In this document: piece after piece, positions 55,801 to 63,060 of the stretch
How positions within the stretch are numbered: the first letter of the stretch is position 1
Layout: every line of letters begins with the position of its first letter
NCBI RefSeq assembly: GCF_964340395.1
Contig: NC_135549.1
Coordinates: forward strand, 297,001-361,000
Length of the DNA: 64,000 nucleotides
Direction of reading: 5' to 3'
DNA from: Glandiceps talaboti
Lineage: Eukaryota; Hemichordata; Enteropneusta; Spengelidae
Notes under the pieces: generated by a model
The model's database searches: none
What the model saw: the letters and a program-made list of their open reading frames with translations, nothing else
What the model was told of the DNA's origin: nothing
Position numbers and translations under genes: made by a program

Positions 55801-56424
55801 ATTTTGTCTTTCCGAAAGTTTCTTAAAAGTTATAAGTGTAGCATTGCCATGGCTATTCATATTAACTAACTGCACTCCTAGGATCGGTTCAAAAGTTACG
55901 ACGATGCAGTAATGTCGCGCTTTACTTGTGTCTCTTCTCGCCGCGCCCCTCAATCACTTTCTCTCAACGTACTTATTAAAGTAATATTTACCTATGCCAA
56001 TCCCTACAATAAATCTTCCGATAACGAGAACGATTTTGCTGGAAGCTGCTCCAAGTGCGATGGCTCCAATAGTGAATATAGCACTGGCCAAAAAGATGAC
56101 AGGTCGGCGTCCCAGCCAGTCGTTCAGGAACCCTCCAACCAGAGCAAACACGGCTGCAGAACCTATCGCAATGCTAACGATAAGTTCCTGCCAGAACAGT
56201 GTCATGCCCGAGAAATGCTCTCTCAGTAAAATAATAGCACCCGAGATAACTCCGGTATCGTAGCCGAAAAGGAAACCTCCTAAGGCCGAAAAGAGGGAGA
56301 AGACGATCACGAAACATGTCCGCGGCGTCTTCCGATGAGCATCAACAAGACGTTCCCTGCTACCTTCACCGATGCCGCTTGCCGAAGACAAACTTTTTAA
56401 GTCCATCGAATCTGAGGTATTCAT
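22022..56424 (-). CDS. SLC2A13: Proton/myo-inositol cotransporter (HMIT), nine exons, complete
   Basis: Major-facilitator sugar porter moving myo-inositol with protons across the plasma membrane. Exons in transcript order: 56424-55992, 39840-39681, 36956-36745, 29310-29199, 27930-27767, 27354-27237, 25577-25336, 23041-22889 and 22236-22022. All are GT-AG with matching phases, totalling 1809 nt, 602 aa plus stop. Family marks: [10 protein letters not shown] (49-58), GRR (105-107), RGR (164-166), PESPRW (219-224), QQLAGIN (297-303), second GRR (350-352), a Cys-rich loop with eight Cys (396-459), [12 protein letters not shown] (from 485) and PETK (553-556). The large extracellular Cys loop between TM9 and TM10 distinguishes HMIT from other GLUTs. 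Slightly shorter than the human protein (about 648 aa) because the N-terminal tail is shorter. No breaks. Confidence 0.97.
22340..22785 (+). mobile_element. Repeat family R1, copy 2 (partial), in SLC2A13 intron 8
   Basis: Carries ACCAAATTTCTACCAAATCTG, a TTTTTCACCAAAAAG segment, CCTAATTTGCATATTACTGA, CACATACACA repeats and CTATAGCACTACTGAACTT near the end. The 5' end typical of the family is missing. Confidence 0.6.
22889..23041 (-). CDS. SLC2A13: SLC2A13 exon 8
   Basis: Acceptor ATTTTGTAG, donor G|GTAAGT. Residues 481-531: [33 protein letters not shown], then a TM11 segment. PMPW and the SEIYP motif are strongly conserved in sugar porters. Confidence 0.96.
23188..24425 (+). mobile_element. 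Repeat family R1, copy 3, with an expanded internal tandem
   Basis: Starts AATAGTGCCAATGGCGTTG. From 23341 to about 24030 a roughly 112-bp block starting TTTGGCTGTTGCTATGGG is repeated about six times; other copies have one or two. The 3' half has the usual CCTAATTTGCATATCACT block, but the CA tract and the terminal GTTGTGCTAAAA are missing. Lies in intron 7. Confidence 0.65.
25012..25032. repeat. Poly-G tract
   Basis: Two G runs separated by a T after a T-rich stretch, in intron 7. Confidence 0.9.
25336..25577 (-). CDS. SLC2A13: SLC2A13 exon 7 (Cys-rich extracellular loop)
   Basis: Acceptor TTTATTTCAG, donor CCAG|GTGAGTGAG. Residues 400-480. Cys at 402, 405, 411, 414, 429, 445 and 459 plus Cys396 from exon 6 make eight, and C-x2-C-x5-CGFC resembles a PSI (plexin-semaphorin-integrin) fold. 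N-glycosylation sequons NMT (433) and NTT (449). Followed by CPTPYSWMP and TM10. Confidence 0.96.
25741..26558 (+). mobile_element. Repeat family R1, copy 4
   Basis: Begins AATAGCACCAATGGTGTTG and ends AGTGTTCAGTTGTGCTAAAA. Contains TTTAGCTGTTGCTATGGG twice, a CCTAATTTGCATATCACTGA block and a CACACACAGACAGCC stretch before the end. Lies in intron 6. Confidence 0.7.
27237..27354 (-). CDS. SLC2A13: SLC2A13 exon 6
   Basis: Acceptor TTTTTCAG, donor TATGC|GTAAGT. Residues 362-399 plus split codons: TM9 ([17 protein letters not shown]), then the start of the extracellular loop with sequon NCS (395). Confidence 0.93.
27767..27930 (-). CDS. SLC2A13: SLC2A13 exon 5
   Basis: Acceptor TTTCTTACAG, donor ACAG|GTAAAT. 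Residues 307-360: [23 protein letters not shown]8, then VEKLGRR, the second-half GRR motif. Confidence 0.96.
28171..28742 (+). CDS. ORF of unknown family nested antisense in SLC2A13 intron 4
   Basis: An ATG at 28171, with an in-frame TAA at 28162-28164 just upstream, opens 190 codons ending at a donor-like CCAAG|GTATTC. The peptide reads like real protein: mixed hydrophobic and charged, with balanced codon use, including [49 protein letters not shown] and [10 protein letters not shown]. No signal peptide, membrane segment or catalytic motif was recognised. Without splicing the frame runs to 28857 but quality drops sharply after 28742. No partner exon was found downstream on the plus strand. 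It is either the first exon of a nested gene that would run across SLC2A13 exon 4, or a fragment of a mobile-element or duplicated gene. Confidence 0.55.
28760..28951 (+). pseudogene. Decayed LINE C-terminal remnant
   Basis: After the nested ORF, the plus strand reads a degraded ...[11 protein letters not shown]...[11 protein letters not shown], a stop, then [10 protein letters not shown]. This resembles the end of many LINE reverse-transcriptase ORFs (LWNSLP...SFKxxLKTYLFKQAF). Short and stop-interrupted, so tentative. Confidence 0.45.
29199..29310 (-). CDS. SLC2A13: SLC2A13 exon 4
   Basis: Acceptor CACCCATAG, donor GTCAT|GTAAGT. Residues 269-306: [21 protein letters not shown] then INTVM. 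QQLAGIN matches the family QQLSGIN substrate-site motif of TM7. Confidence 0.96.
30007..30052. repeat. Solo end of TTAA-type foldback element
   Basis: Reverse complement begins TTAAAGGGGAATGCCACTCC, matching both ends of the element at 46682-46899. No opposite end was found nearby. Confidence 0.55.
30480..30992 (+). mobile_element. Repeat family R1, degenerate copy
   Basis: Weak similarity: GGTTGCTAGGG near the start and ACACCATGACTATAGCATTGA...AGTTTAGTTGTAC near the end, which aligns with the family's CACCATGCCTATAGCACTACTGAACC tail. Confidence 0.4.
31190..32150. repeat. Degenerate ~150-bp tandem repeats with octamer motifs
   Basis: Recurrent AAATTTGAAGTTTGCATTC, AAGATATAGCCTAATTAC, AAAATCATTAATTATGCAAAT and TTATGGTTGATGTATGT segments, in that order, six or so times with divergence. 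The octamer ATGCAAAT occurs exactly at 31294, 31384, 31667, 31786 and 32057. Confidence 0.6.
34163..34349. mobile_element. 187-bp foldback (inverted-repeat) element nested in R1
   Basis: Outer arms of 17 bp (34163-34179 and 34333-34349) are perfect complements, ATAGGTATTTTTTTGTT. Inner arms of 31 bp (34187-34217 and 34264-34294, starting AAAATTTTGGGATGCACTAC) are also perfect, with a 46-nt loop. No ORF. Target duplication not evident. Confidence 0.75.
34727..34808. repeat. (CA)n microsatellite
   Basis: About 82 nt of alternating AC, followed by CAGA units; the expansion of the CA stretch typical of R1 3' ends. Confidence 0.95.
35249..36445. mobile_element. hAT-like non-autonomous DNA transposon, 1197 bp
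   Basis: Left end CAGTGTTTCCTCTG and right end CAGCGGAAACACTG are inverted copies with one mismatch. Flanks are ATGTG at 35244-35248 and ATGTG at 36446-36450, a perfect 5-bp target duplication, as described for the hAT5 group rather than the usual 8 bp. Internal subterminal ATTTGGCTAAT and GCCAAAT motifs face each other. No transposase ORF; the longest frame (36080-36268) is not recognisable. A 33-bp palindrome has inserted into it (35392-35424). Confidence 0.75.
35392..35424. mobile_element. 33-bp palindromic insertion with 7-bp target duplication
   Basis: CATAGACCCTCCACC, a 3-nt centre, then its complement GGTGGAGGGTCTATG, flanked on both sides by CGCAAAC (35385-35391 and 35425-35431). The element is almost nothing but a hairpin. 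A sister copy is at 57426-57460. Confidence 0.8.
36745..36956 (-). CDS. SLC2A13: SLC2A13 exon 3
   Basis: Acceptor TATATTACAG, donor GAGAG|GTGCGT. Residues 199-268: TM6 ([19 protein letters not shown]), [11 protein letters not shown], then the cytoplasmic central loop with EEIEEIQRS. Confidence 0.96.
37072..37978 (+). mobile_element. Repeat family R1, copy 6
   Basis: Begins AATAGCGTCAATGGCATTATAG and ends AAGTTCAGTTGTGCCAAGAA. Full-length-like, with CCTAATTTGCATATCACTGA and ACACACACACGCAAACAC near the 3' end. Lies in intron 2. Confidence 0.7.
38447..39464 (+). mobile_element. Repeat family R1, copy 7
   Basis: Begins ATACCACCAATGGCATTATAC and ends CCTCAGTTCAGTAGTGCTTA. The ~150-bp GACCAAAA / CCTAATTTGCATATCACTGA / CACCCCTAAGAAT block is present in three tandem versions. 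Lies in intron 2. Confidence 0.7.
39681..39840 (-). CDS. SLC2A13: SLC2A13 exon 2
   Basis: Acceptor AATGTCTGCAG, donor TGGAG|GTAATG. Residues 145-197: [15 protein letters not shown] (164-166), TGGQ (176-179) in TM5, then [13 protein letters not shown]. Matches HMIT closely. Confidence 0.96.
41521..41840. repeat. ~37-bp minisatellite
   Basis: About eight divergent units built on TCCATGGCTTCAAATATC and TTCTCTAGTCTAGAGGCTA. The later copies diverge (CAAATCTCTCCTCTA). Ends at the inverted R1 fragment. Confidence 0.85.
41862..42012 (-). repeat. Inverted near-identical copy of 23341-23492
   Basis: The reverse complement matches 23341-23492 with only two or three differences over ~150 bp, far closer than other R1 copies match each other, and the encoded 42-residue spurious reading is identical. 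A fragment only, without R1 ends. Confidence 0.85.
42770..42955 (+). repeat. Dispersed repeat ending AGTCCCCCCTTCTGGGGACT
   Basis: AAGTTTGAAAGAAATC, then GGATGGACGCACACACG, then a terminal hairpin AGTCCCC...GGGGACT. A related unit with AAGTTTGAAAAAAATC and GACGCACAGACGGACGC lies at 50570-50680. Resembles a dispersed repeat tail; family not named. Confidence 0.5.
46686..46895. mobile_element. TTAA-flanked foldback element, ~210 bp
   Basis: The left end AAGGGGAATACTACTCCAGG and the complement of the right end, AGAGGAACACCACTCCAGG, form inverted repeats that continue through AATAGAGACAT-like sequence. TTAA flanks both ends (46682-46685 and 46896-46899), as expected for piggyBac- or Kolobok-type elements. 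No ORF. A third end of the family is at 30007-30052. Confidence 0.7.
47196..47224. repeat. Hairpin related to the CATAGAC palindromes
   Basis: CATAGACAGTCTCC followed by CTCCACTGTCTATG: the same CATAGAC...GTCTATG ends as 35392-35424, but with shorter perfect arms and no clear target duplication. Confidence 0.45.
48002..48168. mobile_element. hAT-type MITE, 167 bp, perfect 8-bp target duplication
   Basis: Begins CAGTGTGTCCTCTTA and ends TTTGAGGGCACACTG. Flanked by CTGACCTC at 47994-48001 and CTGACCTC at 48169-48176. Shares internal ACACAATTT, GTGACTCACA and CCAGTTTTT segments with the copy at 19473-19615. Confidence 0.88.
49553..49868. repeat. ~150-bp tandem repeat, two units before the LINE insertion
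   Basis: Units start GTTCAAGCATGTCTGAGTTA and run through AAATGGCTGCCAG, CATATTGGATTGTATCA and CCAACTTTGAATGAGATCT. A third unit resumes at 50440 after the LINE insertion and continues to about 50680. Confidence 0.8.
49869..50439 (-). mobile_element. 5'-truncated LINE insertion with 7-bp target duplication
   Basis: The minus strand encodes the reverse-transcriptase C-terminus of a non-LTR retrotransposon ([69 protein letters not shown]), ending at 50084. It is followed by a 3' UTR, an AATAAAG and a (TTA)n tail. CAAGCAT flanks both sides (49862-49868 and 50440-50446). The C-terminal frame is intact, so the insertion is fairly young, but the copy lacks its 5' part and cannot move by itself. 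Confidence 0.88.
50440..50680. repeat. Third tandem unit and dispersed-repeat tail
   Basis: Continues the interrupted repeat (AAGCATGTCTGAGTTATGGC), then AAGTTTGAAAAAAATCGG, GCGGACGCACAGACGGACGC and AAGTCCCCGTCCG. The end resembles 42770-42955. Confidence 0.7.
51106..51171. repeat. (TTTG)n microsatellite
   Basis: Imperfect tetranucleotide TTTG run of about 65 nt. Confidence 0.9.
52081..52120. repeat. (ATTGT)n pentanucleotide repeat
   Basis: About eight ATTGT units with one TTTGT variant. Confidence 0.9.
52167..52924. repeat. ~760-bp spacerless palindrome
   Basis: The axis lies in TGTACGTACA (52545/52546). The left arm 52167-52545 and right arm 52546-52924 have equal length and align over their whole length, ending GGGTTTCCACATC and GATGTGGAAACCC. 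Landmarks repeated in inverse order: TATGCCAAGTCTTTG, CTACTTGAAAGACCAATA, ACCATGGTAATCCTGTATAA, AAACCTGATAAGTA and AATGTGGTTAACCATTGAC. Arm identity by eye is about 80-85%. No ORF and no clear target duplication. Confidence 0.9.
53584..54141. mobile_element. 558-bp foldback element with ~80-bp inverted ends
   Basis: The left end AATCATAAACCCTGAAACAA and, on the complement of the right end, AATCATAAACCCTGAAACAA, continue through CACCTGGCTCGACAAAAATC (left) and CACCTGACTCGACAAAAATC (right). Internally a TGGCTAGACAAAATATC-like subrepeat recurs (GTCTGGCATGACAAATATC). No ORF. Confidence 0.75.
55409..55620. repeat. 26-bp minisatellite, ~8 units
   Basis: Unit GTAGACAGTAACAAATTA followed by TCTATAAT, varying at AGTAAC/AATAAC/AAAC, located a few hundred bases downstream of SLC2A13 exon 1. 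Confidence 0.9.
55992..56424 (-). CDS. SLC2A13: SLC2A13 exon 1 (start codon and TM1-TM4)
   Basis: Donor ATAG|GTAAAT. The chosen ATG (56424-56422) has A at -3 and opens [11 protein letters not shown], a cytoplasmic tail similar in character to HMIT tails. An in-frame ATG at 56529 would add 35 residues (starting MRITGCALRS) but has T at -3. Residues 1-144: Ser-rich tail, TM1 with [18 protein letters not shown]2-TM3 with NDWLGRRP, and TM4. Confidence 0.95.
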
Positions 56425-56900
56425 GATTGCAAATTTTTTTTCGGATTTCTTAAAAGAAAATAAATCTTGCTGATCAAATCGTCGCCATGTTGATACTGGC
56501 GATCGTAACGCGCATCCCGTAATGCGCATCTATAATTTCATTTTCATATAATTACCACAGGTACGGAAATCAACACATTTCGATCCGTACGTTGAAAAAA
56601 AATTCGATATACGGCAGCACAGAATGAAAAATAATATGAAAAGGCATCTGTCACGAGGGAAACATTAGAGCTTCTCTATCTCTTGCAAGTATATAGGCCT
56701 ACGTCAATCCGACGAATGTGGGAAAAACCCGACACTGAACGCCTACGACTTAGGCAGCTCACATGTAATAACTGAGTAATTTTATTCTCGCCTCCGTGGG
56801 TTGAAATAAATCGAGAGTTTGTGGAATGTCAAGATCTTAAAACCTTGCTAGTTGACAAGTAGGTCTGGAAATCTAGCGTTTATCAAAAACTCTGACTGGA
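56425..56900 (-). promoter_or_regulatory. SLC2A13: Likely SLC2A13 5' UTR/promoter region
   Basis: The region before the start codon, with exon 1, is richer in CpG than the surrounding AT-rich DNA (for example GCGATCGTAACGCGC near 56500 and CGCGCTTT near 55916). No TATA box was placed with confidence. Position-based inference. Confidence 0.4.
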
Positions 56901-57425
56901 GAAGCTTAGACTTTCCATTTTCGTTTTTTTTACATGTGCTGATGTGGCGTGGACAACGCTTGACAGGTATTACAATGGACTCTTACAGTAGGTAAACCAC
57001 TAAAATTCGACATCTGGAGCGATTTACCCCATTGTCACATTTCAGTGTTATTTTTTTGTTCGAATTCGTCATCTTCGTCTGCCGCACTAGTTAGCCCTTG
57101 ACATTTCAACTTCACAAGATCATAATACAAGTGAACAAACAAGAGTTAATTTCGTACTGCATGCAGTAGTGAACGTGATCAGGAATAAAGGAGACACAAA
57201 TGTACATTTCAAAGAACCATCGGCACCGCTCTGTCCTGTTTTAAAATGGAACGTTTTATCCCCGGGTTTTATCCTCATTTCCCCGCGGCATATTCTTGAG
57301 GCTACCATGTCCTAGAAACCTTTCTCGTTCAGTGAACTTTAGCAGCAGTACAAATGCGTCCGATTTGTTATTGATTAGAACATTTCTTTGTAAGCGTCTT
57401 TCAATATCTAAGTCCTATGTTTGTC

Positions 57426-57460
57426 CATAGACCCTCTACCCACTGGGTGGAGGGTCTATG
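57426..57460. mobile_element. 35-bp palindromic insertion with 7-bp target duplication
   Basis: CATAGACCCTCTACCCA and TGGGTGGAGGGTCTATG form a hairpin with one mismatch. It is flanked exactly by GTTTGTC (57419-57425) and GTTTGTC (57461-57467). Same family as 35392-35424. Confidence 0.82.
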
Positions 57461-57768
57461 GTTTGTCATGACGCACACAATAATTCAATGATTTTCAACA
57501 AGAAAATTTATAAACGTACAGATATCAAACAAAAAGAGCACAGTTCACGTGCGTTACTTTGACTTCAAAAACATGTACAACAAATGTGACAGTCCCCTCT
57601 TGTTTATCATGATACCCCATCGGCGCTTAGGTTTTTGGATTGGGCCGCACCAGTCGTAAAATTTCCTTACACATCACATTGACTATTAGAAGGATATAGT
57701 GCATGCAAGATCCGTAGAATAACCGTCAAAATACTTCGGGAAATACAACTTCCTACTGTGGTTAACAT

Positions 57769-58490
57769 GATTGCGATTCACTTCGTCCCATTTTCAACTC
57801 GTCCCATTTCAACTCGCCCCAATTTCAACTCGCCCCATTTTCAACTCGCCCCATTTTTAACTCGTCCCATTTTCAACTCGCCCCAACAACACTAGGAAAC
57901 GTTTATAAATCTAAACGATACATGGACTCGAAGTACGGAGACCGAAACATTTACATGATTTTACCTACGTAGCCAGTCGAAGCGTAGCAAATGTAACATT
58001 TCGTAGCAGAAAGTGGTGTGGGTTTTGGCTAAGTGTTTGGTAGATCTAGAACTTATACTAGCACAACAACTTTAAATTTCCTCAGTCATGGAATATCACT
58101 TTTCACATTAGGACTTAATGTTTACAACCCAAATAAGAAATAATAATGATACATAACCAGGGAGAATATTAGTGACTGACACGCTTACGACTTCCGCGCG
58201 TACGGGTTTTGGAGACGTGTCTCCTCTCCCTAGATAACGCAACTAAGTATTGTAGTATGTGTTTACAGCGCAAGTGGTACTTCATTAGTGGAATACGAGA
58301 TACCACAGACCCTCCAAACTGAGTACTACTAGCTTCGATTTCATATATGCACAGGTAAATTATATTGCAAAGAGTTGGGGCGAGTTGAAAATGGGGCGAG
58401 TTGAAATTGGGGCGAGTTGAAAATTGGACGAGTTGAGTGGGACGAGTTGAAATGGGACGAGTTGAAATTGGGACGAGTTGATCCGTCACC
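57769..58490. mobile_element. 722-bp element with tandem-repeat terminal inverted repeats (Mutator-like?)
   Basis: The left terminus (57784-57884) is about seven units of CAACTCGCCCCATTTT; the right terminus (58373-58480) is about seven units of the complement, GGGGCGAGTTGAAAAT. The outermost bases also pair over ~33 nt without gaps (GATTGCGATTCACTTCGTCC against GGTGACGGATCAACTCGTCC). GGTTAACAT flanks both sides (57760-57768 and 58491-58499), a perfect 9-bp duplication, as made by Mutator-like transposases. No transposase ORF inside. Confidence 0.8.
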
Positions 58491-58499
58491 GGTTAACAT

Positions 58500-59040
58500 A
58501 CGTTACGGTTGGAGAGATTATAACTGATCACATCATAAAAATGAAGTTCCAGTTTAATTTCTTTTAAAAACATGAAATTAATTAATATTTTATGGTAACA
58601 AGGAAACATGGAAATATATACAAATAGACGATAAACGTGAAATCTCAAGAAAAATGTCAATCTCGAAGGGGTGCAACCATAAAAATGCAATGATCGTAGA
58701 TTGAGATCGGAGTAACCGCGCCATCAACGTCATTACGATAAATATTTTTGTTTCTATACACACTTGAACGTAAATTTCTCGTAGTTTCATATTTCTGTTT
58801 ATCTGTAAACTATCAACAGCCGTGTCAATTTGATTTGATTTGAATATATACAAAAAATGTTAAACTCCTTTGTAATATGTCACGTCATGCATGCATGTAA
58901 CATACCCAGGTCATAATATTTGGAGTATGTGACGATCTCAAAAAGTATGACAGATTACGGCAACTTGCTGGTTAACTGTTGGAAATGAAGAAAGTTGGTG
59001 GTTGTGTTTACTGGCTTTTGACTCAACATTCACACTAGTA
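58500..59040. other. Intergenic, nothing recognised
   Basis: AT-rich sequence without a convincing ORF, splice pair or repeat. Confidence 0.4.
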
Positions 59041-59771
59041 TTCACCATTTAAAACTAACATGTAGAAACAAAGACCCATTATGTGATTGCCATGTTCTAA
59101 CATGTACATACACCTATTATATACCGGGGGTAATTGCCATGTTCTGAGGTGTGTTCTAGCTATATTTTAACATGTACAAACATACACCCATTATGTGACT
59201 GCCACATTATGAACAAGCATACACCCATGACACTGCCATCTTCTAACGTGTATAAACATACATATCATTGCCATGTTCTAACATGGACAACCCATGTCAT
59301 TGCCATGTTCTAACGTATAAACACACAACCATTATGCGATTGCTATGTTCTAACATGTGCAAACACATACCCATTATATGACTGCCACGTTAGAACATGA
59401 ACAATCATACACCCATGACACTGCCATCTTCTAATGTGTATAAAAATGCACACCCATTATGTGATTGCCATGTTAGAACATGTACAATTAACATACACCC
59501 ATTATCGATTGCTATGTTCTAACATATGTACATCTAACATGTACATACATACATACATACATACATACATACATACATACATACATACATACATACATAC
59601 ATACATACATACATACATACATACATACGTACGTACGTACGTACGTACGTACGTACATACTCATCAATTGCTATGTTCTATCATATATGTACGTACGTAC
59701 GTACGTACGTACATACATACATACATACATACGTATGTACGTACGTACATACATACATACATACATACATA

Positions 59772-59845
<74 letters not shown>

Positions 59846-60185
59846 CATACATACATACATACATACATACATACACATATGTACATACTCATATCAATTG
59901 CTATGTTCTATCATATATGTACGTACGTACATACATACATACATACATACATACATACATACATACATACATACATACATACATACACATTCATTATGTA
60001 ACACCCATTTTATAACATGTACCTACATACACCCATTATGTGACTGCCATGTTATAACAATGTACACACATACACCATTATGTGATTGCCATGTAACATG
60101 TACACACATATATACACCCATTATGTGACTGCAATGTAGCATGTACAAACATACTCTATTATGTGACTGCCATGTTCTAGTAGCA
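59041..60185. repeat. ~40-bp degenerate minisatellite around CATA/CGTA tetranucleotide arrays
   Basis: Units such as CCCATTATGTGATTGCCATG, TTCTAACATGTACAAACATA recur with variation from about 59080 to 60180. Embedded are (ACAT)n and (ACGT)n arrays at 59538-59660, 59692-59886 and 59922-59988. The long HTYI/HTYV translations in both directions are artefacts. Confidence 0.9.
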
Positions 60186-63060
60186 ATCCTAAGATATTCA
60201 CAATTCCATTACCTGCTTTTTCTAGCTATCCAGTTAAATACAGCATATATATCATATGTGTTACTTGTGTTCAAAGTGATGTCTATACTGACTATGCTGT
60301 CCTCTATGCCATTCAATATAATTTGATTCTCTTTACTAATGTGCTACTCTGCATCCATCTTACACCACGACTGACATTATTTGACTTGAATGTCAGATAG
60401 AAAGAAAGAGACCAAAACAGACCCAGATGGAACATTCTAGTTTAGACACTTTTGCAGAGGCTGTCATCTGTACTGAATAGGGAACTTGCAATCCAGACTG
60501 AGCATGCTCAGTCACAAAGGACTATGGGATTATCTGTGGTTATCATAATATCTAATCTGGAGCTACCGATAAAATAAACCTCCCACAATGGTCAGGGTGA
60601 CTATGAATTGATTATTTGTGTTCTGGTGTGATAAATTGTAATTACAAAATCTGATAACACCTGATAGCCATATTTTTATGTTCCAGGCTATCCACATTGG
60701 AGACAGCATGGTACCACTGCCATGTTCTTGCTGCCACATGTCATTGGCTAGGGGGTTTCTGTCATGCTTTAAAGGTGTTTTACCATCCTTTAGCGTTGTA
60801 ATCTTCCCTTTGTAAGGCATTATTATAACACTTTTATATGGAATGTCTGATCCCAATTATTATGAGTGCATGTGATGAGTACAAGCAAGTACATATATTA
60901 TGCAAATTATTATGGAAATTACTCCAGGAGTTAAAAAGTGAAACTACCTTCCAAGTTCCAGTCTTGACTAACTTTTTCTTTTTCTGTATTGCATACTGTG
61001 AGTATTATCTTCCTCTCAATCCATCTCAAAATAATTTGCATAAAATGAATGTAACTCACAGTCTACACACTGACTATTCACCATAGACTCTACATGTACC
61101 TACTATAGGGTTCATCCTGTTAGTGTTACTAATAAAACCCATGAAATTCAGAAACCAGTTTTGTAAAAATTTCGGGTAAAACCATTTTTGCATACCATAC
61201 TTGAATAAAATGTGACATACTCAGCTGGTCACCTGCTTGGTAATTTGTTGTTGTTGTTATTATTATTGTTGTTGTTGTTGTTAATGTACCAATACATATG
61301 CAACCTTTCAGATCATAACATTCTTCATAAAAATTTAGAATTTCAGAGTTTCATACAGTATTGGTACAAATGCAGGTCAGGTCAAGTACAGGTACAGGTC
61401 AGACAGAATTATTTTTGGATTCACATTCAGATCTAAAGATGTGAAATTCGTCATTATGTTTGTTGTAAATTTTTGGTTATGTTCAGGTTATTTTTCTCAG
61501 CAATTCGCCATCAGTTATGTTGTTTTTTTCAAAATCGCCATGCAGTTAATGTCACCTGTTCTAAGAATCACATTTTTCACATCGATTTCATATTCATTCT
61601 TGTACGTATTGGATGCATTCAAGAACAATAAAACTTTTTGCCATTGCTTGGCAAGGGAAGGACATCTACACATACTTTTAAAATGTTGTATGTGAAAAAC
61701 AAAAGAGATGACAGACACTCACATTGGCAAATCATTACATTTTGTGCAATTTCAGTATCTATTTATGACATAGGATGATTCGCACAACAAAAATACTACT
61801 GCAGCATGTTTAGGATGAAAATGGCTTGGCTAAGCGAAGTGACCATTGCTCATTCAAGCATTCAAGTACAAATTTAAACGTCTTGGGAAGTCTGTGGTTT
61901 TGAATGTACAGCCCTATTGTCTTGGCAAACTTTGTTTGGAGCAAACTTAATTTTGTGTTCACATTCAAGCCCTCTTATGCGTGATTAACTAAATGATGAC
62001 TGGCTGTCTGATGACTATGAAAACTGCTGAACAGGATGAATGTTTTTGACACATACTCAATCAATCTATATTGCATAACAACATGCCATAGCAAGCCATT
62101 CTCGCAAACCAGAGTTATTATTTCTACCACTACACTTCAAAATAAAACTCTGGCATCTTACGGCTGTCAGAGCGGTACCTCATGTATATGTAATACATAT
62201 TCATATTAAGCAATGATATCATGATAATCTGACCAATCAAAGTCCGTCTCTCAAAGAATGCGCTTCAACACTGGCCTCATGTTTATTTGGCACCTTTTCC
62301 TCATGCAGGTATGTTTTTGTTGAGCAAATGTGCGTTTTGTTCACATTTGAAAGGTTTACGAAAAAAGATGTCCACCCTTCTAAATATTTCTACGTAGTAT
62401 AGAGATTGATACATTTGTAGCAGCAAGATTCGTATGATATTTTCCTAAGAAAACAGCAATCTAAGCAATAATACGTGCCCCTGTGGTAAAAACTGGATCA
62501 ATGGCAATTGGATGTATGAAAGTAGCAAAATGTATATTAAGAATATAGTTTCAGAGCCATTTTAATACTGTTTACTGCCATACTGTAATTGTGATGAGTA
62601 CATGTATGCAGTTGTCTTTATGATGGTCATAAAATATGCAATAAACATTCAGTTTGTGTATTGATAATGATACACAAGTAGATACAAACATTTTTCAAGT
62701 TGTACACACCAATACTAAATTGAAGTGTCAATTTTCACCCTGGATAAAAAGAGACACCCAACCATGTGGAATATGCTACATTTGTATTGATACCTGCTAG
62801 TTACATTGTATATCTGGTTTTACAAACCACTCTAGAGAGCATGTATCATAAATGTACTACAAACCACTAACATACTCTGTATGTATCATCTGTACTACAA
62901 ACCACTAACATATGCTGCATGTAGCATACATACTTAATGAAAGCAATTTAAATGTAATCTGACCTTACACTGTGGTTACCAGATTCATACTTGATGCATT
63001 ATAAATCTTTGCACAGATATGTCACAGTAATTAGTCAGCTACGTGATCTTTGTTTCACAG
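60186..63060. other. Intergenic, no gene found
   Basis: Contains a GTT/ATT microsatellite (61245-61282). TTCTCGCAAACCAGAGTTA near 62100 is shared with 17388, and TACAAACCACTAACATA repeats lie near 62860-62910. Nothing else identified. Confidence 0.4.

Larger units (their letters stand above)
39841..55991 (-). other. SLC2A13 intron 1 (16.2 kb)
   Basis: No coding exon seen. Contains two minisatellites (41521-41840; 55409-55620), an inverted R1 fragment (41862-42012), a dispersed-repeat end (42770-42955), a TTAA foldback element, a hairpin, a hAT MITE, a LINE insertion, a ~760-bp palindrome and a second foldback element. About 39900-41500, 43000-44700, 45100-46600, 48200-49500 and 54150-55390 show nothing that I can identify beyond AT-rich sequence. 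Confidence 0.6.

Noticed and set aside
59434-60128. Long His-Thr-Tyr-Ile ORFs on both strands
   Set aside because: Translation of CATA/CGTA tetranucleotide arrays; open in several frames because the repeat lacks stops.
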